In this document: in pieces, positions 6,977-14,276 of the stretch | Layout of the letters: each line of letters starts with the position of its first letter | How positions within the stretch are numbered: position 1 is the stretch's first letter | DNA from: Bradyrhizobium sp. | GTDB taxonomy: Bacteria; Pseudomonadota; Alphaproteobacteria; Rhizobiales; Xanthobacteraceae | Assembly: GCA_025960445.1 (NCBI GenBank) | Contig: JAICIT010000008.1 | Coordinates: 1-16,352, forward strand | DNA: 16,352 nt | Reading direction: 5' to 3' | Translations under genes and position numbers: made by a program | The notes under the pieces: model-generated | The model's database searches: none | Told to the model about the DNA's origin: nothing | What the model saw: only the letters and a program-made list of their open reading frames with translations

Positions 6977-7747
6977 CTATTTGAGCACGATCCAGACGGG
7001 TGCGTGGTCGCTGGCGCTTTCCTCCGATCGCGCGTTGCGATCAACGCCGCCTTTGATCAGGCGAGGCGAAATCGCGGGGCTGAGCAGGATATGATCGAGC
7101 CGCAGACCCGCATCGCGAGGCCACCGGTTCCGTTTGTAATCCCAGAACGTGAACATCGGCTCCGACGGATAGAGCGTGCGGATGGCGTCGCACCAGCCTT
7201 GCGTCACCAGTGATTTGAACGCCGCGCGGCTCTTCGGCTGGATCAACGCATCCTTGTCCCACGATTTCGTTGGATAAATATCAAGCGCGGTGGGTGCGAC
7301 GTTGAAGTCGCCCGCCAGCACCACCGGCATATCCTGCTTGATGAATTTCGCGGCGTGCGACTTGAGGCGTCTGAACCAATCGAGCTTGTAGTCGAATTTC
7401 GGCCCGGGCTGCGGGTTCCCGTTCGGCAGGTAGATGCTGCTGATGATGATCCCGTTGACGGCCGCTTCGATATAGCGCGCCTCGTTATCATCGCGATCAC
7501 CAGGCAACTCCGTTCGGATCAGCACGGGCTCAGCGTTACGCGCCAGGATGGCGACTCCATTCCAGGTTTTCTGGCCGCGCCAGACTGCGCCATAGCCGGC
7601 CTTGTTGATTGCCGAAATCGGAAAATCGTTGTCAGGAGATTTCAGTTCCTGCAGCGTTACGACATCCGGTTTCGCGGCCCGAAGCCACCGCAGCAGATTC
7701 GGCAGGCGTCGGTTGACATTGTTGATGTTGAAGGTCGAGATTTTCAT
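6977..7747 (-). CDS. xth: Exodeoxyribonuclease III / AP endonuclease (EEP superfamily)
   Basis: The enzyme cleaves DNA at abasic sites and removes 3'-blocking groups in base-excision repair. The 256-residue sequence has the full set of ExoIII metal-binding and catalytic motifs: FNINN with Asn7, LQELK with Glu34, SSIYLPNG with Tyr106, AGDFNVAP with Asp147 and Asn149, LDHILLS with Asp218, and the SDHAP dyad with Asp247 and His248. Length and motif order match bacterial XthA. The start at 7747 lies only 11 nt after the alr stop, so the two are co-transcribed and probably translationally coupled, with the intervening bases forming a short palindrome. No separate strong Shine-Dalgarno sequence is seen. 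The gene is the last of the dnaB-alr-xth group. Confidence 0.96.
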   Translation of the reverse strand: MKISTFNINNVNRRLPNLLRWLRAAKPDVVTLQELKSPDNDFPISAINKAGYGAVWRGQKTWNGVAILARNAEPVLIRTELPGDRDDNEARYIEAAVNGIIISSIYLPNGNPQPGPKFDYKLDWFRRLKSHAAKFIKQDMPVVLAGDFNVAPTALDIYPTKSWDKDALIQPKSRAAFKSLVTQGWCDAIRTLYPSEPMFTFWDYKRNRWPRDAGLRLDHILLSPAISPRLIKGGVDRNARSEESASDHAPVWIVLK

Positions 7748-7763
7748 CCTGACAAATGTCAGG
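7748..7763 (-). promoter_or_regulatory. CCTGACA-AA-TGTCAGG palindrome spanning the alr stop and xth ribosome-binding region
   Basis: CCTGACA (7748-7754) and TGTCAGG (7757-7763) are perfect inverted repeats separated by two bases. The alr stop codon (7759-7761) lies in one arm, and the other arm abuts the xth start codon. In RNA a two-base loop is too tight, so the innermost pair must open. Even so, a hairpin here could limit xth initiation unless ribosomes terminating on alr open it. Confidence 0.35.
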
Positions 7764-8967
7764 CCGGTGTCGCGGGTGTAAGTTCAGTGGGTCCCGCGCC
7801 GCCCTTGTAGATCCGCGCGTAACGCCGCCCGAGGCTAGTGAGGACTTCATAGCCGATGGTGCCAAAATGATGCGCGAGTTCATCCACCGTGATGCCCTCG
7901 CCAATGAGAGTAACCATGTGGCCTCGCCGTGCGGCGTTCTTTTCAACATCGGTGATGTCGACGCCCATCAGGTCCATCGAGATCCGGCCCGCGATCGGGC
8001 ACCGCCTCCCGCTGACCACAACCTCAGCTCCGCGTGTGCCATCGCTACTGCCGCCGGCGCGGAAATACCCATCAGCATAACCGGCGGAGATGATGGCCAG
8101 TCTGGTGGCGCGTCGCGCGGTCCACGTCGCGCCATAGCCCACGGTCTCGCCCTTTTCGACGTTGCGGATATGCAGGATGCGGGCTTTCACATCGACGACC
8201 GACTGCATCGGGTTATCGGCTTCAGGCGTCGGATTGATGCCGTAGAGCCCAGCACCAGGGCGCACCAGATCGAACTGAAATTGCGGTCCCAGAAAAATGC
8301 CTGACGAATTCGACAGTGAGGCGGGCACGCCTGAGAACAGGCTGGCGATCTCGCGGAAATTCGCGAGCTGCCTGGCACTGAGCGGATTGTGGAGCGCTTC
8401 GGCGCAAGCGAGATGGCTCATGACAAGCGTAATCCCGTGGTCGCCCGCGTTGATCCTGGGCACGATGCCCTGCGCCTCGGAAATCGTCAGACCAAGCCGA
8501 TTCATTCCGGTGTCGATGTGAACGGCCGCGCCACCCTGCCAACCGGAACGCCTGCAAAACACGTCCCATTCGGCCAGCTCGTTGAGATCGCCAATGACGG
8601 GCTTCGCATCGAGCTTGGCGTAGATATCACCGCAGTTCTGCAAGAAACCATCGAGCACATAGATAGCCGCGGAGGGCAGGGCGCCGCGCGCAATGCGGGC
8701 TTCATCGAGCGTCGCGACAAAGAAGGTCTTGCAGCCGGCGGCGGCGAGCGCCCGCGCGACCGGATCGGCTCCGCAGCCATAGGCGTCCGCCTTGATCACT
8801 GCGGCGCATTCCGCCGGCACGGCAGTCTTCTCGAGCTTGCGCCAGTTCGCGACGATGGCGTCGAGATCGACCGTGAGTACCCCGGTGGCCGACGCCAGCC
8901 TGGCAGCCTGATTGGCCTCAGGCGAAAGAACGGCGCCGATCGTTTTCGGGTCGGAAACGATGTTCAT
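7759..8967 (-). CDS. alr: Alanine racemase (PLP-dependent)
   Basis: Alr interconverts L- and D-alanine in the cytoplasm and supplies D-Ala for peptidoglycan. The 402-residue sequence has the PLP Schiff-base lysine Lys59 in AVIKADAYGCG, Arg157 in HIDTGMNRLG, SSG and RPGAGLYG (236-243) in the phosphate-binding part of the barrel, and the second catalytic base Tyr278 in VGYGATW. GRISMDLMGVD (327-337) lies in the C-terminal beta domain. Length is normal, with about 20 extra residues before the first strand. The start at 8967 has only a weak Shine-Dalgarno match. The dnaB stop is 48 bp upstream and xth follows after 11 bp, so this is the middle gene of an apparent dnaB-alr-xth unit. I saw nothing unusual in the active site. 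Confidence 0.97.
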   Translation of the reverse strand: MNIVSDPKTIGAVLSPEANQAARLASATGVLTVDLDAIVANWRKLEKTAVPAECAAVIKADAYGCGADPVARALAAAGCKTFFVATLDEARIARGALPSAAIYVLDGFLQNCGDIYAKLDAKPVIGDLNELAEWDVFCRRSGWQGGAAVHIDTGMNRLGLTISEAQGIVPRINAGDHGITLVMSHLACAEALHNPLSARQLANFREIASLFSGVPASLSNSSGIFLGPQFQFDLVRPGAGLYGINPTPEADNPMQSVVDVKARILHIRNVEKGETVGYGATWTARRATRLAIISAGYADGYFRAGGSSDGTRGAEVVVSGRRCPIAGRISMDLMGVDITDVEKNAARRGHMVTLIGEGITVDELAHHFGTIGYEVLTSLGRRYARIYKGGAGPTELTPATPA

Positions 8968-9015
8968 GCCATACTTTACGCGGGCCTTTGGAGCGGTTCA
9001 ACCTTGCAAGCCCCG

Positions 9016-10518
9016 TCAGTACGTTCGCTCGGGCAGGTGGCTGTCCACCGTCAAATCGCTGAAGCGCGTAAACTGGCCTTCGAATTGCAGTTCAACCGTG
9101 CCGGTCGGGCCGTGGCGTTGTTTGCCGATGATGACTTCAGCCTTGCCATGCACAAGCGACATGTCGAGCTGCCATTTTTCGTATTCCGGCGTCCCGACGC
9201 GCGGCTCCTTGTTCGCAAGGTAATATTCCTCGCGATAGACGAATATTACGACGTCCGCGTCCTGCTCGATCGAGCCGGATTCGCGCAAATCGGAAAGTTG
9301 CGGACGCTTGTCGTCGCGGCTTTCTACCTGTCGCGATAGCTGCGACAGCGCGATGATGGGCACGTTCAATTCCTTGGCGAGCGCTTTCAGGCTGGTGGTG
9401 ATCTCGGTGACTTCCTGCACGCGATTGTCGGTGCCGCGCTTGCCCGAACCCTGCAACAACTGAATGTAGTCGACGACGATGAGGTCGAGGCCCTTCTGGC
9501 GTTTGAGGCGCCGCGCACGCGCGGTGAGCTGGGATATCGAAAGACCGCCGGTTTCATCGACATAGAGCGGAAGCGATTGCAGTTCGATGGAATAATCGCG
9601 AATCTTCTCGAAGTCGGTCTCGCTGATGCCACCGCGGCGAATGGTGCTGGAGGCGATACTCGTTTGCTCCGCGAGAATACGGGTGGCGAGCTGCTCGGCC
9701 GACATTTCGCACGAGAAGAAGCCGACCACGCCTCCATTGATCGATTTCATCGTGCCATCCGCCTGAACCTCTGCCCGATGAGCTTTGGCAACGTTGTAGG
9801 CGATGTTCGTGGCGAGTGCGGTCTTGCCCATGCCCGGGCGGCCGGCCACGATGATCAAGTCGGAGGGCTGCAGGCCGCCCATCTTCGTGTCAAGGTCGCG
9901 CAGCCCCGTGGCTATGCCGGACAGTTTGCCGTCGCGCTGGAACGCTTTGGCCGCCATATCGACCGCGACCGTCAGCGCCTGCGCGAAGCGCTGGAAGCCG
10001 CCGTCATAGCGACCGGCTTCAGCCAGCTCATAAAGCCTGCGCTCGGCATCCTCAATCTGCGCCCGCGGCGCAAAATCCACCGGCGCATCGAAGGCGACGT
10101 TCACCATGTCCTCGCCGATCCGAATCAGATCGCGGCGCAGGGACAGTTCGTAGATCGTTCGCCCATAGTCTTGCGCGTTGATGATGGTCGTCGCTTCGGC
10201 AGCTAGTCGGGCCAGATATTGGCCGACCGTCATTCCGCCGATGTCCGTCTCGGCCGGAAGGAACGTCTTCAGCGTGACCGGGGTCGCGATCTTGCCCATC
10301 CGGATAAGGCTACCGCCGGTCTCGTAGATCGTCTGATGAATGGGCTCGAAGAAGTGCTTCGGCTCCAGAAAGTCCGAGACCCTGTAGAATGCGTCGTTAT
10401 TGACCAAGATGGCCCCGAGCAGAGCCTGTTCGGCCTCTATATTGTGCGGTGCGCTCCGATACGCCGGAGCGCCGGCATCGGGGGTGAGCTTGAGGACGTT
10501 CGAATCAAGTAAGGCCAT
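9016..10518 (-). CDS. dnaB: Replicative DNA helicase DnaB
   Basis: DnaB is the hexameric helicase that unwinds the replication fork. The 500-residue protein has an N-terminal primase-interacting helical domain (about 24-125), a linker, and a RecA-like C-terminal domain with Walker A AGRPGMGKT (225-233), Walker B LIVVDYIQLL (346-355), the IIALSQLSR motif (388-396) and DLRESGSIEQDAD (409-422). An insertion of roughly 15 residues sits between the Walker A helix and the next strand (about 246-262), which I believe is common in related alphaproteobacteria. No intein is present. An open frame continues 78 nt upstream, but the start at 10518 gives the normal N-terminus; its Shine-Dalgarno sequence is weak. 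It is the first gene of the dnaB-alr-xth group. Confidence 0.98.
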   Translation of the reverse strand: MALLDSNVLKLTPDAGAPAYRSAPHNIEAEQALLGAILVNNDAFYRVSDFLEPKHFFEPIHQTIYETGGSLIRMGKIATPVTLKTFLPAETDIGGMTVGQYLARLAAEATTIINAQDYGRTIYELSLRRDLIRIGEDMVNVAFDAPVDFAPRAQIEDAERRLYELAEAGRYDGGFQRFAQALTVAVDMAAKAFQRDGKLSGIATGLRDLDTKMGGLQPSDLIIVAGRPGMGKTALATNIAYNVAKAHRAEVQADGTMKSINGGVVGFFSCEMSAEQLATRILAEQTSIASSTIRRGGISETDFEKIRDYSIELQSLPLYVDETGGLSISQLTARARRLKRQKGLDLIVVDYIQLLQGSGKRGTDNRVQEVTEITTSLKALAKELNVPIIALSQLSRQVESRDDKRPQLSDLRESGSIEQDADVVIFVYREEYYLANKEPRVGTPEYEKWQLDMSLVHGKAEVIIGKQRHGPTGTVELQFEGQFTRFSDLTVDSHLPERTY

Positions 10519-10812
10519 GTGCTCGAGTGTTCGTGGAACTGAGGCGGATGCGGGGCCTGGATAAAGCGCCGGTCCGGCCGCTAGCGGAAGCGGCAAGAGG
10601 CCTTATGCCCGATTCACACAATCCTCACCCAAAATTCCGCTCCGCGCTCCGCGTTGCCGCTTGACGGATGAATGGAGCCACCAGGCGCACCACGCCCGCA
10701 GGATGAACCTTTTGATTCCCTAGGTGCACCAATCGCAACAAACCTCGGCGTCGTCGCGGAACGACTTGCGGGTTTCCGGATTGGTAGCGGCGTGGTTCGG
10801 CAGGGAAGGGCG
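10519..10812. other. Non-coding region upstream of dnaB
   Basis: No convincing gene is seen on either strand. The stretch should contain the dnaB promoter, but I find no strong sigma-70 match; the best minus-strand candidate is a TTGGGT and a CATAAG-like element around 10604-10635, which is weak. A GCCGCT/AGCGGC inverted repeat (10577-10582 with 10589-10594) lies in what would be the dnaB leader. Confidence 0.4.
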
Positions 10813-11028
10813 ATGTCGCAGCGAATTCAGTCACCGCAATCGAAAGACCGCGAGAAAGTGTGGCTTTCGGCGCTGGTCGAGACAATGGAAGAGCTGTCGC
10901 GTTCTGGATCTGGCGAGAAATGCGACGACAGGACCGTATTGGACGCGGTAAGCGCTCAATTGGCGCGGCCCGCACCACCATACCTCTGCAGTACCTCGAC
11001 CTCTATTCGCCTGCGATCTGCAATCTAG
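10813..11028 (+). CDS. Doubtful small ORF (71 aa)
   Basis: This short plus-strand frame begins MSQRIQSPQSKDREKVWLS and has an amphipathic, helix-like central part (SALVETMEELS). It is preceded by GGGAAGGG 2-3 nt before the ATG, a Shine-Dalgarno-like run at tight spacing. Its last 26 bases overlap the 3' end of the convergent cfa gene. Third-position GC is only moderate and lower than in neighbouring genes, and no family is recognised. It is the only candidate gene in the 484-bp gap between dnaB and cfa, and it may be spurious. Confidence 0.3.
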   Translation: MSQRIQSPQSKDREKVWLSALVETMEELSRSGSGEKCDDRTVLDAVSAQLARPAPPYLCSTSTSIRLRSAI

Positions 11029-12253
11029 GCCGCTGCCCGCGCTCGATGCCACGCAGCTTCGCTTCTTCGCGGAAGATGTAATCACGGGTCATCGGCACCA
11101 CGCCCTGGCGTTTTGTCAGCTGGACCTGAAAATTCATCATGTTCTGCTTGCGGAACGACATTTCCGAGCAAGCTAGGTAAAATTCCCACATCCTGGCGAA
11201 TCGCTCGTCGTAGAGCTGAACCGCCTCTTCGCGTCGGGCCATGAAGCGCTCGCGCCAGGCCTTGAGCGTTTCGGCATAGTGCAGCCGCAAAATTTCGACG
11301 TCGCATACCAGAAGTCCGGCGCGCTCGATCGCGGGCATTACTTCTGAAAGCGCGGGAATATAGCCCCCTGGGAATATGTACTTGGCAATCCAGGGATTGG
11401 TCGCGTCGGGCCCTTCCGAGCGGCCGATGGAGTGCAGCATCATCACGCCGTCTTCGGTGAGAAGTTCCGCGCAGCGCCGGAAATACGTCTCGTAGAAGTC
11501 GACTCCGACGTGTTCAAACATGCCGACTGAAACGATCCGGTCGAATTGGCCGGTCACGTCGCGATAATCCTCCAGCAGAAATTTCGCCGACCGCGACAGA
11601 TTTTTCTCGGCGGCCCGTGCGTTGGAGACCTGAAACTGCTCGTTCGAAAGCGTGACGCCGGTGACATTGGCTCCGGTGACTTCCGCCAGGTACAGGCTGA
11701 GCCCACCCCATCCAGAGCCGATGTCGAGGACGCGGTCTCCTCGGTTGATCAATAGCTTGGCTGCAAGATGGCGCTTTTTAGCCAGTTGGGCGTCATCGAG
11801 CGTCGCATCCGGCGACTCAAAATAGGCACAGCTGTACTGCTTGTCGGCATCGAGAAAGAGGGAATACAGCCGTCCGTCGAGATCGTAGTGACGCGCGACG
11901 TTATCTTTCGCGCGGCTGCGCGGATTGAACTGGCTGACATGCCTGACGAGATATCGAAGCCACCATTGCAGCTTGGCCCAGCGGGGTAATATCTCCGGCT
12001 GATCCATCAGGATCGCCAGCGCGTCCGCGATCGAGCCGTGCTCGACCACGAACTCGCCTTCCATATAAACTTCCCCGAGCGCAAGTTCCGGGTTGAGCAG
12101 AACCCTTCGCTCGGCGTCAGTGCTGAGAAACCGAACCGAGACCGGGTCGCCGGTGCCGTCGCCGCAGGTGAATGTTGTTCCGCCTGCCGTAGTAAACGTC
12201 ATCGTGCCGCGGCGGATGAATTTAGTCAGGAAGTAACGCAACAAACGGTCCAT
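11003..12253 (-). CDS. cfa: Cyclopropane-fatty-acyl-phospholipid synthase
   Basis: The enzyme transfers a methylene group from S-adenosylmethionine to double bonds of membrane phospholipid acyl chains, a change linked to acid and stationary-phase tolerance. The 416-residue protein has the N-terminal lipid-binding region (about 1-110) and a class I methyltransferase domain with SAM motif VLDIGSGWGG (175-184). Around it are family signatures HYDLDGRLYSLFLD (122-135), QYSCAYFE (139-146), MFEHVG (245-250), HSIGR (274-278) and FQVQLTKRQG (375-384). Length matches the longer bacterial Cfa proteins. The frame is open 204 nt further upstream, but that extension is Cys/Arg-rich and unlike Cfa; TTGGTGG upstream supports the start at 12253. 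A candidate stress promoter lies at 12307-12332. The gene is divergent from the cytochrome gene. Confidence 0.96.
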   Translation of the reverse strand: MDRLLRYFLTKFIRRGTMTFTTAGGTTFTCGDGTGDPVSVRFLSTDAERRVLLNPELALGEVYMEGEFVVEHGSIADALAILMDQPEILPRWAKLQWWLRYLVRHVSQFNPRSRAKDNVARHYDLDGRLYSLFLDADKQYSCAYFESPDATLDDAQLAKKRHLAAKLLINRGDRVLDIGSGWGGLSLYLAEVTGANVTGVTLSNEQFQVSNARAAEKNLSRSAKFLLEDYRDVTGQFDRIVSVGMFEHVGVDFYETYFRRCAELLTEDGVMMLHSIGRSEGPDATNPWIAKYIFPGGYIPALSEVMPAIERAGLLVCDVEILRLHYAETLKAWRERFMARREEAVQLYDERFARMWEFYLACSEMSFRKQNMMNFQVQLTKRQGVVPMTRDYIFREEAKLRGIERGQRPRLQIAGE

Positions 12254-12306
12254 CGAAACCACCAATTGAGCGATCCCGCAAAGGCAAACACGTCCCGCGT
12301 CAGTCC

Positions 12307-12332
12307 GACGCACAGGAGTAGTACAGAGTTCC
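12307..12332 (-). promoter_or_regulatory. Candidate EcfG-type general-stress promoter of cfa
   Basis: On the minus strand GGAAC (12332-12328) is followed by exactly 17 nt and CGTC (12310-12307). The known alphaproteobacterial EcfG consensus is GGAAC-N16-17-CGTT, so only the last base differs. The expected transcription start is roughly 45 nt upstream of the cfa start codon. cfa genes are commonly induced by stress, which fits. This is a motif match only. Confidence 0.4.
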
Positions 12333-12345
12333 CGCATGCCTCCGT

Positions 12346-12367
12346 TTCCATCATAGGGATGATGGAA
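12346..12367. promoter_or_regulatory. Perfect 9-bp inverted repeat in the cfa/cytochrome divergent region
   Basis: TTCCATCAT (12346-12354) and ATGATGGAA (12359-12367) form a perfect dyad with a 4-bp centre AGGG. It lies just upstream of the candidate cfa promoter and 168 bp upstream of the cytochrome start. A second dyad, TGTTGT-CGGA-ACAACA, follows at 12382-12397. Both could be operators; neither matches a regulator I can name. Confidence 0.35.
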
Positions 12368-12534
12368 CCGCCGCGCTAGTGTGTTGTCGGAACAACAGAT
12401 ATTCCCGAATCTCGCGTTCACGCAGTTGCGTGATAAGTGCGCTTCCATTCGCGGCACAATCGGATAAAAGGTGACCGCCGAAGGTGTCCGGCTCGGGGAA
12501 ACTGGAAGCTAATTCCGCATCTGGAGAATCGGGA

Positions 12535-13497
12535 ATGTTGAGCCGAACGCTCAGTTTAGCGACGGTGACGCTTCTGATCGCCGGTTTTCCGGCAGTTCCG
12601 GCGCTGGCACAGAATCAAAACCTTGAAGCGGGCAAAAGCCCTTCCCAGATCTTCGCCGGCACCTGCACGGCCTGCCATAAAGGCCCGCGGGGCCTCTTGA
12701 GGACCGTCTCGCCAAGCTCCCTGCAGGGGTTTCTGCGACAGCATTACACCACCAGTCCAGATATGGCGTCGCTCCTTGCCGGCTTCCTGGTGTCGAATGG
12801 CGCGGCCGATACCCGTCGTGCCGCGGACCAGCCGAAGTCCGGTAAACCCAATCCCGATGGAATGGCAGAACCTGGACGCCAAGGACATGGCGCCAGGCGA
12901 TCCGTCCGATCGGAAGAGCCGGGAGTAGCCGAAGGCCAAACTCCGGCGCAGGTCTCAAGCGAGCGCGGTACCCCTAAACAGAAACTCAGCAAGCGCGCCA
13001 AGCCGGGCGCGGAAGAAGCTCCAAAAGCCGAGGCTGCAAAAACCGAGGCTGCCAAACCCGATAGCGCCAAGGAAGAACCGACTAAAACCGAGACGGGCCA
13101 AGGCGAGGCACCCAAGAGCGAAACAGCCAACGAAGCCGCCAAATCCGAAGGCGACAAGTCGCAAGGCAACGCTGACAGCAGCCAGGCCGGAGACACCAAA
13201 CCTGACGCTGCCCCTCAGGTGAATTCGGGTAAGTCGGAAAGCGCTGGGATTGAGAGCCCCAGCGAAAGTAGTAAATCGCAAACACCCGCTTCAGCTTCTG
13301 ATTCGATTCCCTCTGAGACCGCAGTGCCGGCGCCGGCGACTGGCTCAGTGCCCGTCACCAGCGCGACCACCGAGCCTGCTGCTGCTGCGACCGTTGCACC
13401 ATCAACAGAATCGGCGCGGCCCTCGCAGGCTATAGCGATCTCGGCGCCACCTTCGGTCGCCCCCGCGGGACCGCCTCTGCCTCCGATCTCTCGTTAG
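12535..13497 (+). CDS. Secreted mono-haem c-type cytochrome with long low-complexity tail
   Basis: The 320-residue protein has a signal peptide (MLSRTLSLATVTLLIAGFPA, cleavage likely after ALA near 25), then a compact domain with one CXXCH haem-binding motif (Cys44, Cys47, His48 in FAGTCTACHKGPRGL) and a conserved-looking GFLRQHYTTSPDMASLLAGFL segment (65-84), where Met77 could be the distal haem ligand. From about residue 93 the rest is low complexity: Lys/Glu/Ala-rich (about 155-215, many A-K-x-E units), then Ser/Pro/Ala/Thr-rich to the end. The domain is much shorter than a normal class I cytochrome c. I infer a periplasmic electron-transfer or haem-binding role, with the tail perhaps spanning or contacting the cell wall. 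The start at 12535 has GGAG 8 nt upstream; an in-frame ATG at 12484 is less likely. The gene converges on rplI. Confidence 0.82.
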   Translation: MLSRTLSLATVTLLIAGFPAVPALAQNQNLEAGKSPSQIFAGTCTACHKGPRGLLRTVSPSSLQGFLRQHYTTSPDMASLLAGFLVSNGAADTRRAADQPKSGKPNPDGMAEPGRQGHGARRSVRSEEPGVAEGQTPAQVSSERGTPKQKLSKRAKPGAEEAPKAEAAKTEAAKPDSAKEEPTKTETGQGEAPKSETANEAAKSEGDKSQGNADSSQAGDTKPDAAPQVNSGKSESAGIESPSESSKSQTPASASDSIPSETAVPAPATGSVPVTSATTEPAAAATVAPSTESARPSQAIAISAPPSVAPAGPPLPPISR

Positions 13498-13579
13498 TTG
13501 CTGTTGTAAGCGCGAGGCCTGCGGTCACCGCAATCAAGGCGCGTGGCCTCGATCGCGACACTCACTGACCGGCAGCAAC

Positions 13580-13606
13580 GACAAGCCCGGCCGACCCGGG
13601 CTTGTC
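13580..13606. terminator. Strong GC hairpin between the convergent cytochrome and rplI genes
   Basis: GACAAGCCCGG (13580-13590) pairs perfectly with CCGGGCTTGTC (13596-13606) around a 5-nt loop. It starts 83 bp after the cytochrome stop and lies 30 bp beyond the rplI stop, so it can serve both converging transcripts. The bases after the stem are only moderately T-rich on the minus strand and poor on the plus strand. It most likely ends the rpsF-rplI operon transcript. Confidence 0.65.
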
Positions 13607-13636
13607 GAGTTTGCAACGCGAAAGGCAGACGCGAGC

Positions 13637-14239
13637 TTACGTTTCCGAAGCTGCTTCCTGCTGCGGCTGCGCTTCATCGTGGCGGGCTTCGGGGTCGAAG
13701 AACTCCCCGGCCGCGGCAATCGCTTCGGCGGCCGCATCCTGATCTTCCCTGCGGGTAGAGATATCTTCGCCGCGGTTGATACGCTCGGCTTCGTCGGCGC
13801 TGCGGGCGACCGTCACGGTCACGCTGACCTCGACTTCAGGATGTACCGCGATCGCGATGTTGTGCTTGCCAATCGTCTTGATCGGCGCGTCCAGCATCAC
13901 CTGGCTGCGGCCGATCGTGACGCCATCGCTCTCGAACGACGCGATGATGTCGCGCACCGTCACTGATCCAAACAATTGCCCGCTCTCGGAAGCCTGGCGC
14001 AGCACCACCACGTTTCGGCCGTCGATTTTTTCGGCGACCTTGGATGCCTCGCCCTTGGCCTTGAGGTTGCGGGCCTCGAGTTCGGCTTTCATGCCGTCGA
14101 ACTTCGCGCGGTTATCTGCGGTCGCACGCAGCGCCTTGCCTCTCTTGAGCAGATAATTGCGTGCAAATCCGTCCTTCACCCGGACGACCTCGCCCATGTG
14201 TCCGAGTTTGGCGACACGTTCCAGCAAAATGACTTCCAT
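13637..14239 (-). CDS. rplI: 50S ribosomal protein L9
   Basis: L9 binds 23S rRNA near the L1 stalk and helps limit frameshifting. The 200-residue protein starts with the canonical [21 protein letters not shown] and the RNA-binding [13 protein letters not shown] (24-36), continues with the long connecting helix (about 40-75), and then a C-terminal domain ending near 148. A further acidic and Ala/Gln-rich tail of about 50 residues (150-200) is longer than in E. coli L9 (about 150 residues) and is probably disordered; such extensions are seen in alphaproteobacterial L9. The start at 14239 has AAGGAG 9 nt upstream, so the longer frame to 14383 is rejected. It is the last gene of the rpsF-rpsR-DUF2232-rplI operon, 37 bp after the membrane protein gene. 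Confidence 0.98.
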   Translation of the reverse strand: MEVILLERVAKLGHMGEVVRVKDGFARNYLLKRGKALRATADNRAKFDGMKAELEARNLKAKGEASKVAEKIDGRNVVVLRQASESGQLFGSVTVRDIIASFESDGVTIGRSQVMLDAPIKTIGKHNIAIAVHPEVEVSVTVTVARSADEAERINRGEDISTRREDQDAAAEAIAAAGEFFDPEARHDEAQPQQEAASET

Positions 14240-14276
14240 ATCCGTTTTCTCCTTTTGATGATTTGAACTGAGTGAT

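Noticed and set aside
6756..7044. Two overlapping minus-strand small ORFs beyond xth
   Set aside because: They have no ribosome-binding site, no recognisable family, and overlap either xth or the secreted-protein gene.
6915..7094. Plus-strand frame with a coding-like start (KPCSYLFEIDDVKENVV)
   Set aside because: It looked like a gene remnant, but it has no start or ribosome-binding site and runs antisense into the xth 3' end. The resemblance to coding sequence is too short to support a pseudogene.
10625..10981. Minus-strand 118-codon ORF between dnaB and cfa
   Set aside because: It is rich in Arg and Pro, has no Shine-Dalgarno sequence or family, and overlaps the slightly better plus-strand candidate at 10813-11028.
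12254..12457. N-terminal extension of Cfa by 68 residues
   Set aside because: The extension is Cys/Arg-rich and unlike Cfa, and it would cover the candidate promoter and dyads. The start at 12253 gives the normal family N-terminus.
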